DNA from: Paraburkholderia sejongensis
Lineage (GTDB): Bacteria > Pseudomonadota > Gammaproteobacteria > Burkholderiales > Burkholderiaceae
Direction: 5' to 3'
Assembly: GCF_020880815.1 (NCBI RefSeq)
Contig: NZ_JAJITD010000007.1
Span: forward strand, 310,001 to 374,000
DNA length: 64,000 bases
Positions within the stretch are counted from its first letter, which is position 1. The number at the start of each line of letters is the position of its first letter. Both the position numbers and the translations under genes were made by a program. Shown piece after piece: positions 1 through 8,273 of the stretch. The notes beneath the pieces were generated by a model. It worked only from the letters and a program-made list of their open reading frames with translations, made no database searches and was not told where the DNA came from.

Positions 1-426
1 GGCGGGGGTGTGCTGCAGGGACTCCACGTCGACCTGGGCGGCGTCCGCGAGGAAGTCGTCGACGATCGACGACACCGGCACGTCGCGCAGGCACAGCGAC
101 ACGCGTTGGGTTTCGTTCGCCGGCAGTGTCCCGCGTTGACCGAGGAACAGCACGCCGTACTGGTAGCCGTGGATGATCCCGCGGATCGCGCCGACGCATT
201 GAGCTTGCGCGACGTTGTCGTTACGTTGCTTGCAGGACTGCACCAGCGAGTAGGCGGAGAACGTTGGATCGACCGGCGGGGCGGCTTGCGACAGGGTTTG
301 CTGCAACGGCTGCGGCGCTTTGGGCGCCGGCGTTTGCGCATTGGCGAGCGATGCGAGGCCCAGCGCGGCAGCCATCAGCACGGTGGCGACCGTGCGTGTC
401 GCGGCAGGGGGGACGTTTCGTTGCAT
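1..426 (-). CDS. Rap1a/Tai-family immunity-like exported protein (3' end cut off by window)
   Basis: The gene begins at an ATG at 426 and runs off the left edge, so only the first 142 codons are present. Residues 1-29 form a signal peptide (Arg near the N-terminus, a hydrophobic Val/Leu/Met/Ala core and an Ala-Asn-Ala end). It is followed by a Pro/Gln-rich linker and a domain with the pattern SCxxR...AQCVGxIRGIIHGYQYG...LCL, which resembles the Rap1a/Tai domain of small periplasmic immunity proteins that guard against type VI secretion amidase effectors. The paired cysteines fit a periplasmic disulfide. No effector gene is visible in the 64 kb, so the protein may be a housekeeping relative rather than a true immunity factor. 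A perfect 9+9 inverted repeat lies just upstream. The family assignment is by motif resemblance only. Confidence 0.6.
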   Translation of the reverse strand, partial: MQRNVPPAATRTVATVLMAAALGLASLANAQTPAPKAPQPLQQTLSQAAPPVDPTFSAYSLVQSCKQRNDNVAQAQCVGAIRGIIHGYQYGVLFLGQRGTLPANETQRVSLCLRDVPVSSIVDDFLADAAQVDVESLQHTPA

Positions 427-754
427 GTTGTGGGCCCTCATATCGAACGATGAATCTGATATGAGGCGGTCGTCTCGGATTGGTTCCATAACACTCGCAC
501 GCGATGGGGGTTGTGTTCCCGGCGCTCGCGGCAGGCTGCGCGTGACGGCGCGGGACGCATCTGACGCGCGTTCTCCGCGGGGCTCCGTCGGCGCAGATGC
601 CGCTGGCGGCCGGGCCGCTCCGACCGGCCTCGGGCGGTGACGCTCGACCGGGGGATCGAGTGTCACCGCCGTTGCCGGCGGATAGCGGACAGTATGCCGG
701 GACATGCCGCCGGCGGGTAGGGCGCTCAGCCCTTACCGAACGCGCGGGCCACTG
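427..754. other. Intergenic region without a recognised gene
   Basis: This gap between the start of the immunity-like gene and the end of the glycine-rich gene holds the inverted repeat at 436-466. I see no convincing reading frame with a ribosome binding site. The stretch 640-740 is GC-rich with short self-complementary segments (GCCGGCGG-type), but no U-tract terminator can be assigned. Confidence 0.6.
436..466. promoter_or_regulatory. Perfect 9-bp inverted repeat upstream of the immunity-like gene
   Basis: The arms CCTCATATC (436-444) and GATATGAGG (458-466) are exact reverse complements separated by 13 nt. The near arm ends 10 bp from the ATG at 426, where an operator or a 5' leader hairpin would lie. 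The region is more AT-rich than its surroundings. Whether it binds a protein or folds in RNA cannot be decided from the sequence. Confidence 0.45.
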
Positions 755-1585
755 CTAGTGCCCGTTGCCGCCGCCGTTGCCGCCACCGCCATTGCCGCCG
801 CCACCCTTGCCTCCGTGACCGCCGCCGAAGCCTCCGCCAAAGCCCCCGCCAAAGCCGCCACCGAAGCCGCCGCCAAAACCACCACCGAAGCCACCACCGA
901 AGCCACCACCGCCGAAGCCACCGCCATGCCCACCTGCGCCTTGCCCACCACCGCTGGAGCCGCCGCCCTGGCCGCCGCCGGAGCCTCCGCAACCGCAGCC
1001 GCCGCTCCCGCCGCCGCCGCTGCTTCCGCCACCGCCGCTGCTGCCGCCGCCACTGCTTCCACCACCGCTACTTCCACCGCCACTACTTCCACCACCACTA
1101 CTTCCACCACCGCTACCGCCGCTATTGCCTTTGCCGCTCCCGCCCGCGCCACCGCCGCCCCCTGCGCCCGCCGCGGCACCGCCGCCGGTGCCGCCGCCGC
1201 CGCCGGTTCCGCTATTGCTGCTCGCCGCTGCGCCGCCGTTCGCCGAACCCGCCGCGCTTCCATTGCCGCTGCCGCCGCCATGCGGTCCGCAGCCGCCCAG
1301 GCCCAAACTGCCGCAACCGGCCGGCGCGAAGACGGCGGCTGCATCGTCGGCGGCTGTCGGCGTGTTGGCTTGCGTGCCGGTGGCCGCGCCGTCGTTCTGC
1401 GCGAGCAGCAGCGGCGCGGACCCCGCGGGCGCCGGCGCACTCGCGGCGGCGATCTGCCGCCACTGCGGGACCACGTCCGTCGAGGCCGCGTAGCCGAACT
1501 CGCTCGCGAGCGCCGTTAGCGTCGCGACGATTAACGCATCGCGTCGAACCCCACAGTAGTACTGACTGAATTTTCTGGTCTTCAT
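755..1585 (-). CDS. Glycine-rich low-complexity exported protein
   Basis: The predicted protein has 276 residues. The start at 1585 is chosen because GGGAG sits about 6 nt upstream. Residues 1-34 resemble a signal peptide with a basic start and a hydrophobic Ala/Leu/Ile/Val core ending in AYAAS-like residues. Residues 35-95 are Ala/Pro-rich. From about residue 95 onward the chain is mostly glycine: a Ser/Asn/Gly block, about six SSGGG units, a GCGCG patch, then about eight GGF units, ending in a Gly/Asn/His/Lys tail. There is no enzymatic motif. A surface, wall-associated or secreted structural role is possible but unproven. The repeats suggest that copy number may vary between strains. The same DNA has open frames on both strands because it lacks stop codons; those are shadows. 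Confidence 0.6.
   Translation of the reverse strand: MKTRKFSQYYCGVRRDALIVATLTALASEFGYAASTDVVPQWRQIAAASAPAPAGSAPLLLAQNDGAATGTQANTPTAADDAAAVFAPAGCGSLGLGGCGPHGGGSGNGSAAGSANGGAAASSNSGTGGGGGTGGGAAAGAGGGGGAGGSGKGNSGGSGGGSSGGGSSGGGSSGGGSSGGGSSGGGGSSGGGGSGGCGCGGSGGGQGGGSSGGGQGAGGHGGGFGGGGFGGGFGGGFGGGFGGGFGGGFGGGFGGGHGGKGGGGNGGGGNGGGNGH
821..925 (-). repeat. GGF-coding tandem repeats
   Basis: Degenerate 9-12 nt units on the minus strand encode repeated Gly-Gly-Phe within the glycine-rich gene. Codon third positions vary between units, so amino-acid sequence is conserved better than DNA sequence. This favours selection on the protein over recent slippage. Confidence 0.7.
1019..1115 (-). repeat. SSGGG-coding tandem repeats
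   Basis: About six 15-nt units encode Ser-Ser-Gly-Gly-Gly on the minus strand. Several neighbouring units are nearly identical, as expected for slippage or recombination-driven expansion. Confidence 0.7.
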
Positions 1586-2120
1586 CGCGCATCTCCCGAG
1601 CGAGCGACGGTACCTCGTTGCCGCCATCGCAAACTGCTCCAACGGCGGTCGACCTGTCTGCGCGCGGGTCTTCGCATCCCGAGTCCGTTGTCGTCGAAGC
1701 GATGCGCGCGGCGTTGCAGACGCGCCCGGGCTTCGAATCCATGCGGGCCAAATTAGCGATATCCATGCCACGGTGCGCAAAGTCTTGAGGCGGCGCGGGC
1801 ATGGGCGCAATGTGCGATGCGCGCACGGCGAAAACGCGGCAAAACGTTTCGGCGATGAAACGCGCGGCCCCGCACAGCCCGATTCGGCGCGGGATTCGTT
1901 AAGGGCGGCGTGAGCGAGAGGGGCGCGCGGTGAAACGCGAACGCATTAACGACGGCTAACCGGCGCTTCGCGCGCTTCGTCAAAGTTCTCAGTGGATCGA
2001 CGGGAACCGGATCGGCCGCGAAGCCAATCGATGCGTCGCGAATCGGCTCGGCGCGCAATGCATTGAACGGGGCGTTGGATCGCGAGAACAGGATGCAACG
2101 GGACGACGAGCGATGCGCGG
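1586..2120. other. Intergenic region without a recognised gene
   Basis: This 535-bp gap lies between the glycine-rich gene (5' end) and the end of the fused ABC ATPase gene. Reading frames here are Arg-rich products of high GC content with no ribosome binding site or recognisable domain. It should carry the promoter of the glycine-rich gene, but no good -35/-10 pair stands out. Confidence 0.5.
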
Positions 2121-4379
2121 CTAACCGCCATCATGCGGCGAGTCATTTGGGCCGAGCCGGTTCGTCGTATCGCGGTCGCCACCGCCACCGCCACCGCCAC
2201 CGCCGTCGTTGCCATGCTCACGCGCAGCGCGTTGCAGCTCGCGCAGCGTAGCCACGGGAATATGGCAACGAATCCGATGCACGGATGCTTGAGCCGCATC
2301 GCCCGAATCGCCCGCATCGCCCGCATCGACAAACGGCGGATCCTGCTGCTCGCAGATCGCGCCGAGCTTGCGCGGACAGCGCGTATGGAACACGCAACCG
2401 GACGGCATCGCGCCCGCGCCCGGCAACTCGCCCGACAGCCGGATCCGCGCACGCTGCGCGTCGGGTCGCACGTCGAGCATGCCATCGCCATGCAGCGTCG
2501 GCACCGCCGACAGCAACGCCTCCGTATAAGGATGCTGAGGTCCGTCGAACACCGCGGCGGCCGGGCCGATCTCGAGCAGCCGGCCGAGATACAGCACCGC
2601 GATGCGATCCGACACGTAGCGCACCACGTGCAGATCGTGCGAGATGAAGATGTAGCTGACGCCGCGCTCGCGTTGCAGTTCGGCAAGCAGGTTCAGGATC
2701 GCCGCCTGCACCGACACGTCGAGCGACGACGTCGGTTCGTCGCAGACCACCACGCGCGGCTCGCCGGCAAACGCGCGGGCAATCGCGACGCGCTGCTTGA
2801 GGCCGCCCGACAACTGCCGCGAGCGCGCATCCAGATAACGCTCGGGCAAGCGCACGTCGGCGCTCAGCGTCGCGAGCCGCTCGTCGATCGCGTCCCCGCG
2901 CAGCGCGGTGAAACGCGCGAGCGCGCGGCCGATCAGCCGCTTCACCGAATGCGCGCGATTGAGCGCCGAGTCCGGGTTCTGGAACACGATCTGCAGCGAC
3001 TTCAACTGCTCGTCGCTGCGGCGCGTTACGCGCGCGGCGAGCGGCGCGCCGTCGAGTTCGAGCACGCTGCCAGCATCGGGTGTCGTGAGGCCGAGCAGCA
3101 GCCGGGCGAGCGTCGTCTTGCCGCTGCCCGATTCGCCGACGAGGCCGAGCGTCTCGCCGCTCGCCAGTTCGAGCGACACGTCATCGACCGCGCGCAACGG
3201 CGCGCCGCTCACGTGGAAAGTCTTCGACAGATTGCGCGCACGCAGTACCGGGGCAGTGCGCGTGGATGAGCGAACGTCACCTGCTGCAGCGGGCGGAAAT
3301 TCTGTCGAATGCTCCGCCGCCGCGCGCGGCAACTCGATCGCGCGCTCGTGATAGTGGCAGCGCGCCATCTGATCGCCATGGGTGGCCGCGAGCCGGTACG
3401 GCGGCGGCGCTTCGCGACGGCAGCGCTCGTCCGCCAGCCGGCAACGCTCCGCGTAGATGCAGCCCTGCGTGACCGAACCGGGCAGCGGCAGGCCGCCGGC
3501 GATCGTATCGAGCGGCTCGCGGTCCTTGCTGCGTCCCGCGCTCGGCAGGCAGCGCAGCAGGCCGACCGTGTACGGATGGCGTGGCCGCGTGAACACGTCC
3601 GCGGTCGCGCCTTCCTCCACCAGCTTGCCCGCGTACAGCACGCCGACGCGCTCGCACATCCGCCCGATCACCGCGAGGTTGTGGCTGATGAACAGCACCG
3701 CGGTGCCCAGTTCCGCGCGCAGCTGCGCAACGAGGTCGAGCACTTCGGCTTCGACGGTCGCATCGAGACCGGTGGTCGGTTCGTCGAGAATCAGCAGCGC
3801 CGGGTTCGATGCGAGCGCCATCGCGATCACTACGCGCTGCTGCATGCCGCCCGACAATTGATGAGGATAGCTGTCCATCACGCGTTCGGGCGCGGCGATG
3901 CGCACACGTTCGAGCATCTCGAGCGTGCGCCGCAGCGCTTCGTCGCGCGCGACGCCCGCCGCTTCGAATGCTTCGGAGACCTGACGGGCCACCGTCAGCG
4001 ACGGATTGAGCGCGCGCCCCGGATCCTGATAGACCATCGACACCGTGCTCGCGCGCAGCTCGCGCAACGCGTCGGCGCCGAGTTTGTGCACATCGTCGCC
4101 GGCGATCAGGATCTTGCCGGCCTTCACCTTGCCGTCGCGCGGCAGATAGCGCAGCGTCGCCATTGCGACGGTCGACTTGCCGCAACCCGATTCGCCGACG
4201 AGTCCATACGCTTCGCCGCGCCGCACCCGCAGCGACACGTCCTGCAACACCTCGCGATCGCGTCCGCGAATCCGGTAGGTGACCGTCAGGCCGACGATCG
4301 TCAGCGCATCGGTGCGCTCGCTCTTCGACACGTCGAATGCGGCGAACGGGGAAGACTGGGAGGGCGGCGCGCCGTTCAT
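2121..4379 (-). CDS. Fused double ATPase of a peptide/nickel-type ABC importer (DppD-DppF fusion)
   Basis: This 752-residue protein energises the adjacent DppBC-like permease. The first half has Walker A GESGCGKST at 62-70, signature LSGGMQQ at 175-181 and Walker B LLILDEP at 195-201. The second half has Walker A GESGSGKTT at 415-423, signature LSGGLKQ and Walker B VVVCDEP. Each half ends in the oligopeptide-transporter C-terminal domain. The first carries Cys307, Cys313, Cys320 and Cys341, a spacing like the four-cysteine iron-sulfur site reported in some DppD/OppD proteins; the second carries a similar set (GCVFHTRCP, AICEQ, RCHIP). The start ATG at 4379 overlaps the stop of the upstream permease by 4 nt, so the two are translationally coupled. 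The C-terminus has a run of nine glycines encoded by a hexanucleotide repeat. Confidence 0.9.
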   Translation of the reverse strand: MNGAPPSQSSPFAAFDVSKSERTDALTIVGLTVTYRIRGRDREVLQDVSLRVRRGEAYGLVGESGCGKSTVAMATLRYLPRDGKVKAGKILIAGDDVHKLGADALRELRASTVSMVYQDPGRALNPSLTVARQVSEAFEAAGVARDEALRRTLEMLERVRIAAPERVMDSYPHQLSGGMQQRVVIAMALASNPALLILDEPTTGLDATVEAEVLDLVAQLRAELGTAVLFISHNLAVIGRMCERVGVLYAGKLVEEGATADVFTRPRHPYTVGLLRCLPSAGRSKDREPLDTIAGGLPLPGSVTQGCIYAERCRLADERCRREAPPPYRLAATHGDQMARCHYHERAIELPRAAAEHSTEFPPAAAGDVRSSTRTAPVLRARNLSKTFHVSGAPLRAVDDVSLELASGETLGLVGESGSGKTTLARLLLGLTTPDAGSVLELDGAPLAARVTRRSDEQLKSLQIVFQNPDSALNRAHSVKRLIGRALARFTALRGDAIDERLATLSADVRLPERYLDARSRQLSGGLKQRVAIARAFAGEPRVVVCDEPTSSLDVSVQAAILNLLAELQRERGVSYIFISHDLHVVRYVSDRIAVLYLGRLLEIGPAAAVFDGPQHPYTEALLSAVPTLHGDGMLDVRPDAQRARIRLSGELPGAGAMPSGCVFHTRCPRKLGAICEQQDPPFVDAGDAGDSGDAAQASVHRIRCHIPVATLRELQRAAREHGNDGGGGGGGGGDRDTTNRLGPNDSPHDGG
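2178..2204. repeat. GCCACC hexanucleotide microsatellite
   Basis: Four perfect GCCACC units plus a partial one encode the poly-glycine stretch near the C-terminus of the fused ATPase. Gain or loss of a unit would change glycine number without shifting the frame. Confidence 0.8.
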
Positions 4380-5296
4380 CGGTCGAGCACTCCTTGCACG
4401 CCATCGGCGAGCAGATTGACGCCGACCACCAGCGACGCAATCGCGCCCGCCGCGAACACCACGGTCCACCATGCGCCGCCCGCCATTAGCGTGTACGACT
4501 CGGACAGCGCGAGCCCCCAGTCGGCCGACGGCGGCTGGATGCCGAAGCCGAGAAACGACAGCGTCGCGACCGCGAAGATCGCATAGCCGAGCCGCACGGT
4601 CGCCTCGACGACGATCGGTGGTAGCACGTTCGGCAGGATCTCGACGAACATGATGTACGGCGCGCGTTCGCCGCGCAGTTGCGCGGCGGCCACGTAGTCC
4701 AGATGGCGTTCGCTGAACACCGCGGCGCGCACGGTGCGCGCGGTGATCGGCGTGAACGTGAGGCCGATCACGACAATCACGGTCAGGTTCGATGCGCCGA
4801 GCGCGGCGAGCGCGAGCAGCGCGACGATCACGAGCGGCAGCGCGAGCACCGCATCGATCACGCGGCCGACCACGTGATCGACCCAGCCTTCGAAGTAGCC
4901 GACCAGCAGACCGAGCGCGGTGCCGGCGACGGTGCCGAGCAGCGTCGCGAGCGGCGCGATCGTGAGGATGTCGCGCGCGCCGACGATCACCCGCGAGAAC
5001 ACGTCGCGGCCGAGCTGATCGGTGCCGAACCAGTGGGTGCGATCGGGCGGCGTCAGCGAGTTCAGCGGATCGGATGCGTACGGATCGAGATGCACGAACC
5101 ACGGCCCGGCGATCGCGCAGACGATCCACCACGCGACGATCAGCGCGCCGACGACGAAGGTCGGCGAGCGCAGCAGTTGTTGCGCGCGGGGATAGCGCGG
5201 CTCGCGTGCAGCGGGCGGCGCGGCCGGAGCAGGCGAACCGGGTGATCCCGGCGCCCCTGGCCCGCTCGACCCGTTCGGCGGCACAGTCGCGCTCAT
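4376..5296 (-). CDS. Peptide/nickel-type ABC transporter permease, DppC-like
   Basis: This 306-residue inner-membrane permease begins with a Pro/Gly/Ala-rich cytoplasmic segment (about residues 5-35), then the first membrane helix (FVVGALIVAWWIVCAIAG). The HWFGTDQLGRDVFSRVIVGAR motif typical of DppC/OppC follows, then further helices and the EAA loop (YVAAAQLRGERAPYIMFVEI-type) that contacts the ATPase. The start at 5296 overlaps the preceding permease gene by 4 nt and its own stop overlaps the ATPase gene by 4 nt, so three genes are coupled. The transported substrate cannot be read from the permease. Confidence 0.9.
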   Translation of the reverse strand: MSATVPPNGSSGPGAPGSPGSPAPAAPPAAREPRYPRAQQLLRSPTFVVGALIVAWWIVCAIAGPWFVHLDPYASDPLNSLTPPDRTHWFGTDQLGRDVFSRVIVGARDILTIAPLATLLGTVAGTALGLLVGYFEGWVDHVVGRVIDAVLALPLVIVALLALAALGASNLTVIVVIGLTFTPITARTVRAAVFSERHLDYVAAAQLRGERAPYIMFVEILPNVLPPIVVEATVRLGYAIFAVATLSFLGFGIQPPSADWGLALSESYTLMAGGAWWTVVFAAGAIASLVVGVNLLADGVQGVLDR

Positions 5297-6321
5297 TCGG
5301 CGCTCCCCACCCGCAAGCGCGGATTGAGCAGCACGTACAGCGCATCGGCGAGCAGATTCGCGAGCGTATAGACGACCCCGACCGTCAGTACGCCGGCTTC
5401 GAGCATCGGAAAGTCCTTCGCCTTGGCCGCGTTGTAGATCAGCGAGCCGATGCCCTGGTAGTGAAACAGCGTTTCGACCACCACGAGGCCGCCGATCATG
5501 TAGCCGAGCTGCGTCGCGGCGACCGTGATGGTCGGCAGCAGTGCGTTGCGCAGCACGTGCCGCCAGATCACCACGTGACGCGGCAGGCCTTTGAGAATCG
5601 CGGTGCGGGTATAGTCCGCGTCGAGCGCTTCGACGGTGCCGGCGCGCGCCATCCGCGCGATGTAGCCGAAGAACACCAGCACCAGCGGCAGCACCGGCAA
5701 CACCAGGTGCCGCAGCTGTTCGAGCACGCCGGCATCCGGCGGATATGTCGCTTCGATCGGCAGCCAGCGCAGCCACACGCCGAACACCAGAATCAGCACG
5801 ATCGACGACACGAACTCCGGCACCACGGTCGCCGCGAGCCCGCCGATGCTGATCGTGCGATCGAGCCAGCGGCCCGCGTGCATCGCCGACCACATGCCGC
5901 CCGCGATCCCGAGCGGCACGACGACGATGAACGCGAGCAGACCGAGCTTCGCGGAATTGGCGAGCGCGTCGGCGATGAACGGCCGCACCGGCTCGCGATA
6001 CGCATACGAGAGCCCCATGTCGCCGCGCAGGAAATGCGTGATCCAGTCGACGTATTGCGTGAGTAGAGGCCGGTCCGCGCCGAGCTGATGATTGAGCGCG
6101 GCGACCGCGCGCGCGTCGGCGAGCGGGCCGAGCACCGCGCGGCCGATGTCGCCGGGCAGCAACTGGCCGCCCGCGAACACGATTAGCGACAGCAGCCACA
6201 GCGTGATCAGCGCGAGCCCGGCGCGGGTCGCCAGAAAGCGCGCGACGCGTCCCGCATTGCCGCGCGCCGCGCTGGACGCGCGGGTTGTCGCGGAAGCGGG
6301 AGAGGGCGCCAGAGCCGACAT
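5293..6321 (-). CDS. Peptide/nickel-type ABC transporter permease, DppB-like
   Basis: This 342-residue permease has the DppB/OppB layout: an N-terminal helix (FLATRAGLALITLWLLSLIV), a periplasmic loop containing LLPGD, then a core of five helices with the EAA-type loop DYTRTAILKGLPRHVVIWRHVLRNALLP. The start at 6321 is preferred over an upstream in-frame codon because GAGGA lies 7 nt before it. It lies 79 bp downstream of the binding-protein gene on the same strand and overlaps the DppC-like gene by 4 nt. Confidence 0.9.
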   Translation of the reverse strand: MSALAPSPASATTRASSAARGNAGRVARFLATRAGLALITLWLLSLIVFAGGQLLPGDIGRAVLGPLADARAVAALNHQLGADRPLLTQYVDWITHFLRGDMGLSYAYREPVRPFIADALANSAKLGLLAFIVVVPLGIAGGMWSAMHAGRWLDRTISIGGLAATVVPEFVSSIVLILVFGVWLRWLPIEATYPPDAGVLEQLRHLVLPVLPLVLVFFGYIARMARAGTVEALDADYTRTAILKGLPRHVVIWRHVLRNALLPTITVAATQLGYMIGGLVVVETLFHYQGIGSLIYNAAKAKDFPMLEAGVLTVGVVYTLANLLADALYVLLNPRLRVGSAE

Positions 6322-6400
6322 CGTGAGTCCTCGTGAAAGAAGGGCGACGTGCGTGCGAACTGCGTGCAATCCACTCGCAAGCTGCGCGCATGTTGCGCGC

Positions 6401-8074
6401 TCAACTGAGCGTCGCGCGATCGAAATAGAGCTGCGCGAGCGCGGTGAAACGCACGCCGTTCACGCCCTTGCGCATCGCGATCAGCTGATCGTAGAAGAAC
6501 GGAATGATGATCGGCGTCTCGTCGAGCAGCAGCCGTTGAATCTCGCCGGAGATCTTTCGCTGCGATGCGAGGTCGAGCGCCCCGACGAATTGCGCAACCA
6601 GTTGGTCGTACTGAGGGTTCTTGAAGTGCGCGGCGTTCCATGTGCCGTTGCTGGTCAGCGGCGCATTGAGGAACACGTTCGGCACGCCGCGATGGCCATA
6701 GTCGGTGATGCCGAGCGGCGAGTCGAGCCAGTCGGACTTGCCGGGCGTGCCCGCGCCGTAATACAGCGACTGGCTTTCGACCTTCAGATTGATGCGCACG
6801 CCGATCGCCTTCGCGGCGTTCTGCACGACCACCGCGAGGTCTGGAATCTCCATGTATTTCTCGGTGGTCAGCGTGACGTCGAAGCCGTTCGGCACGCCGG
6901 CTTGCGCGAGCAGTTGCTTCGCCTTCTCGACATCGAGCTTGCGTTGCGGCACGCCCGCGTCCGACGACGGAAACACCGGCGCGAACGGACTGTCGTTGCC
7001 GAGCTGCGCGCGACCCTTGAACAGGCCGCGCACGATCACCTCGCGATCGAGCGACAGCGCGAGCGCCTCGCGCACGCGTTTGTCCTTGAACAGCGGACTG
7101 TCGTTGCGCATGTGAATCTGCCGGTGCGCGCTCGACTTCACGCCGACCGCCTTGTACTCCGGATTGTTCAGGATAGCCGCGCCGCCCTGCACGGTGAAGG
7201 TGCCCATCACGTCGGCCTGATGACCTTGCAGCGCGAGCAGCTGCGCCTGCTGGTCGGCGTAGAAGGTGAACTGCACGCGCTGCGGCAGCGCCTTGTCGCC
7301 CCAGTAGTCGGGATTGCGCACGAACGACGCGCCGACCTTCGGCTGATACTTTTCGAACTTGAACGGGCCGGTGCCGGGAAAGCTCTTTTCGTAATTGCCC
7401 GCGTAATTCGCGGGCAGGATCACCGCGTTGTAATTGTCGGAGGAAACGTAGTACGGGAAGTTGCCGTTCGGCGCGTCCAGATGAAACGCGACCGTGCGTT
7501 CGTCGACGACCTTCGCACCGCCTTTGGACAGCACACCCTTCAGCACCGACAGCGCGGCCGAGCCGCTGGCCGGATCGGCGAGCCGGTCGAAGGTGGCGAC
7601 CACGTCTTTCGCGCCGAAGCTCTGGCCGTCGTGGAACTTGACGTTCTCGCGCAGTTTGAAGGTCCACACGTCGCCCTTGTCGTTCGGCTTCCACGACAGC
7701 GCGAGCGCGGGTTTGAGCAGCAGCTTTTCGCCGTCGTCGTCGATCAGGAATTCGCCGGTCTGATTCAGCAGCGCGAGGCTCGCGGCGTCGGTCACGGTCA
7801 GCGGATCGACCGCGCCGGCCGGCGTCAGATGCGCGACGCGGATCGTCTGATTGCCGGGCGCCGTCGCGCCTTGGGCGTGCGCGCGCGGCGTGCCGAGCAG
7901 GCCGCCGCCCGCCAGCGCTAAGCCGATCACGCTCGCATGACGCAGCAGTTCGCGGCGCGTGATGCGGCCGGCGAGGAATTCATCGAGAGCGTGGTTGCCG
8001 AGGGCGTCGGCGGTGCGGCGGGTGGGGTCGAGTGCGCGGGGCAGCGCGGGAAAGCGATCCACGGGCGTTTTCAT
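6401..8074 (-). CDS. ABC transporter substrate-binding protein, SBP family 5, Tat-type signal
   Basis: This 557-residue periplasmic binding protein belongs to the family of DppA/OppA/NikA/GsiB. Residues about 30-67 contain TRRELLRHASVIGLALAGG and an AHA cleavage region, a twin-arginine-like signal with an unusually long n-region, which suggests export of a folded protein. The mature part shows the family hallmarks WTFKLRENVKFHDGQ and FPGTGPFKFEKYQPK, and RVREALALSLDREVIV in the second lobe. It heads the permease-permease-ATPase unit. The start at 8074 has only a weak ribosome binding site. The ligand is unknown; the NiCoT permease upstream raises the possibility of a metal or metal-chelate ligand. 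Confidence 0.88.
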   Translation of the reverse strand: MKTPVDRFPALPRALDPTRRTADALGNHALDEFLAGRITRRELLRHASVIGLALAGGGLLGTPRAHAQGATAPGNQTIRVAHLTPAGAVDPLTVTDAASLALLNQTGEFLIDDDGEKLLLKPALALSWKPNDKGDVWTFKLRENVKFHDGQSFGAKDVVATFDRLADPASGSAALSVLKGVLSKGGAKVVDERTVAFHLDAPNGNFPYYVSSDNYNAVILPANYAGNYEKSFPGTGPFKFEKYQPKVGASFVRNPDYWGDKALPQRVQFTFYADQQAQLLALQGHQADVMGTFTVQGGAAILNNPEYKAVGVKSSAHRQIHMRNDSPLFKDKRVREALALSLDREVIVRGLFKGRAQLGNDSPFAPVFPSSDAGVPQRKLDVEKAKQLLAQAGVPNGFDVTLTTEKYMEIPDLAVVVQNAAKAIGVRINLKVESQSLYYGAGTPGKSDWLDSPLGITDYGHRGVPNVFLNAPLTSNGTWNAAHFKNPQYDQLVAQFVGALDLASQRKISGEIQRLLLDETPIIIPFFYDQLIAMRKGVNGVRFTALAQLYFDRATLS

Positions 8075-8273
8075 CGATGGCGTGTCCAGTCCGTTCTGTT
8101 GCCGGTTCTTGAGCGTCGCGCCGTGCTTAGGGCAGCGCGACAGCGCGAGGGACAGCGGGCTGTCGTGAACGCGGCGCAAACCGGTGTCGGCCGGCCGCGC
8201 TGACGACAGCGGCAGCGCTGCGCAAAGCCGTTTCAGTGTAAGCGATTGCTCGCGGCGCTGCCGCACTACGGCG

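Noticed and set aside
821..1115. CRISPR-like repetition
   Set aside because: The units are short, contiguous and in frame with glycine codons; there are no unique spacers and no cas genes.
733..1519. Ala/Thr-rich and Ala/Val-rich frames in the glycine-rich region on both strands
   Set aside because: The repeats contain no stop codons in any frame; only the minus-strand frame with signal peptide and ribosome binding site is accepted.
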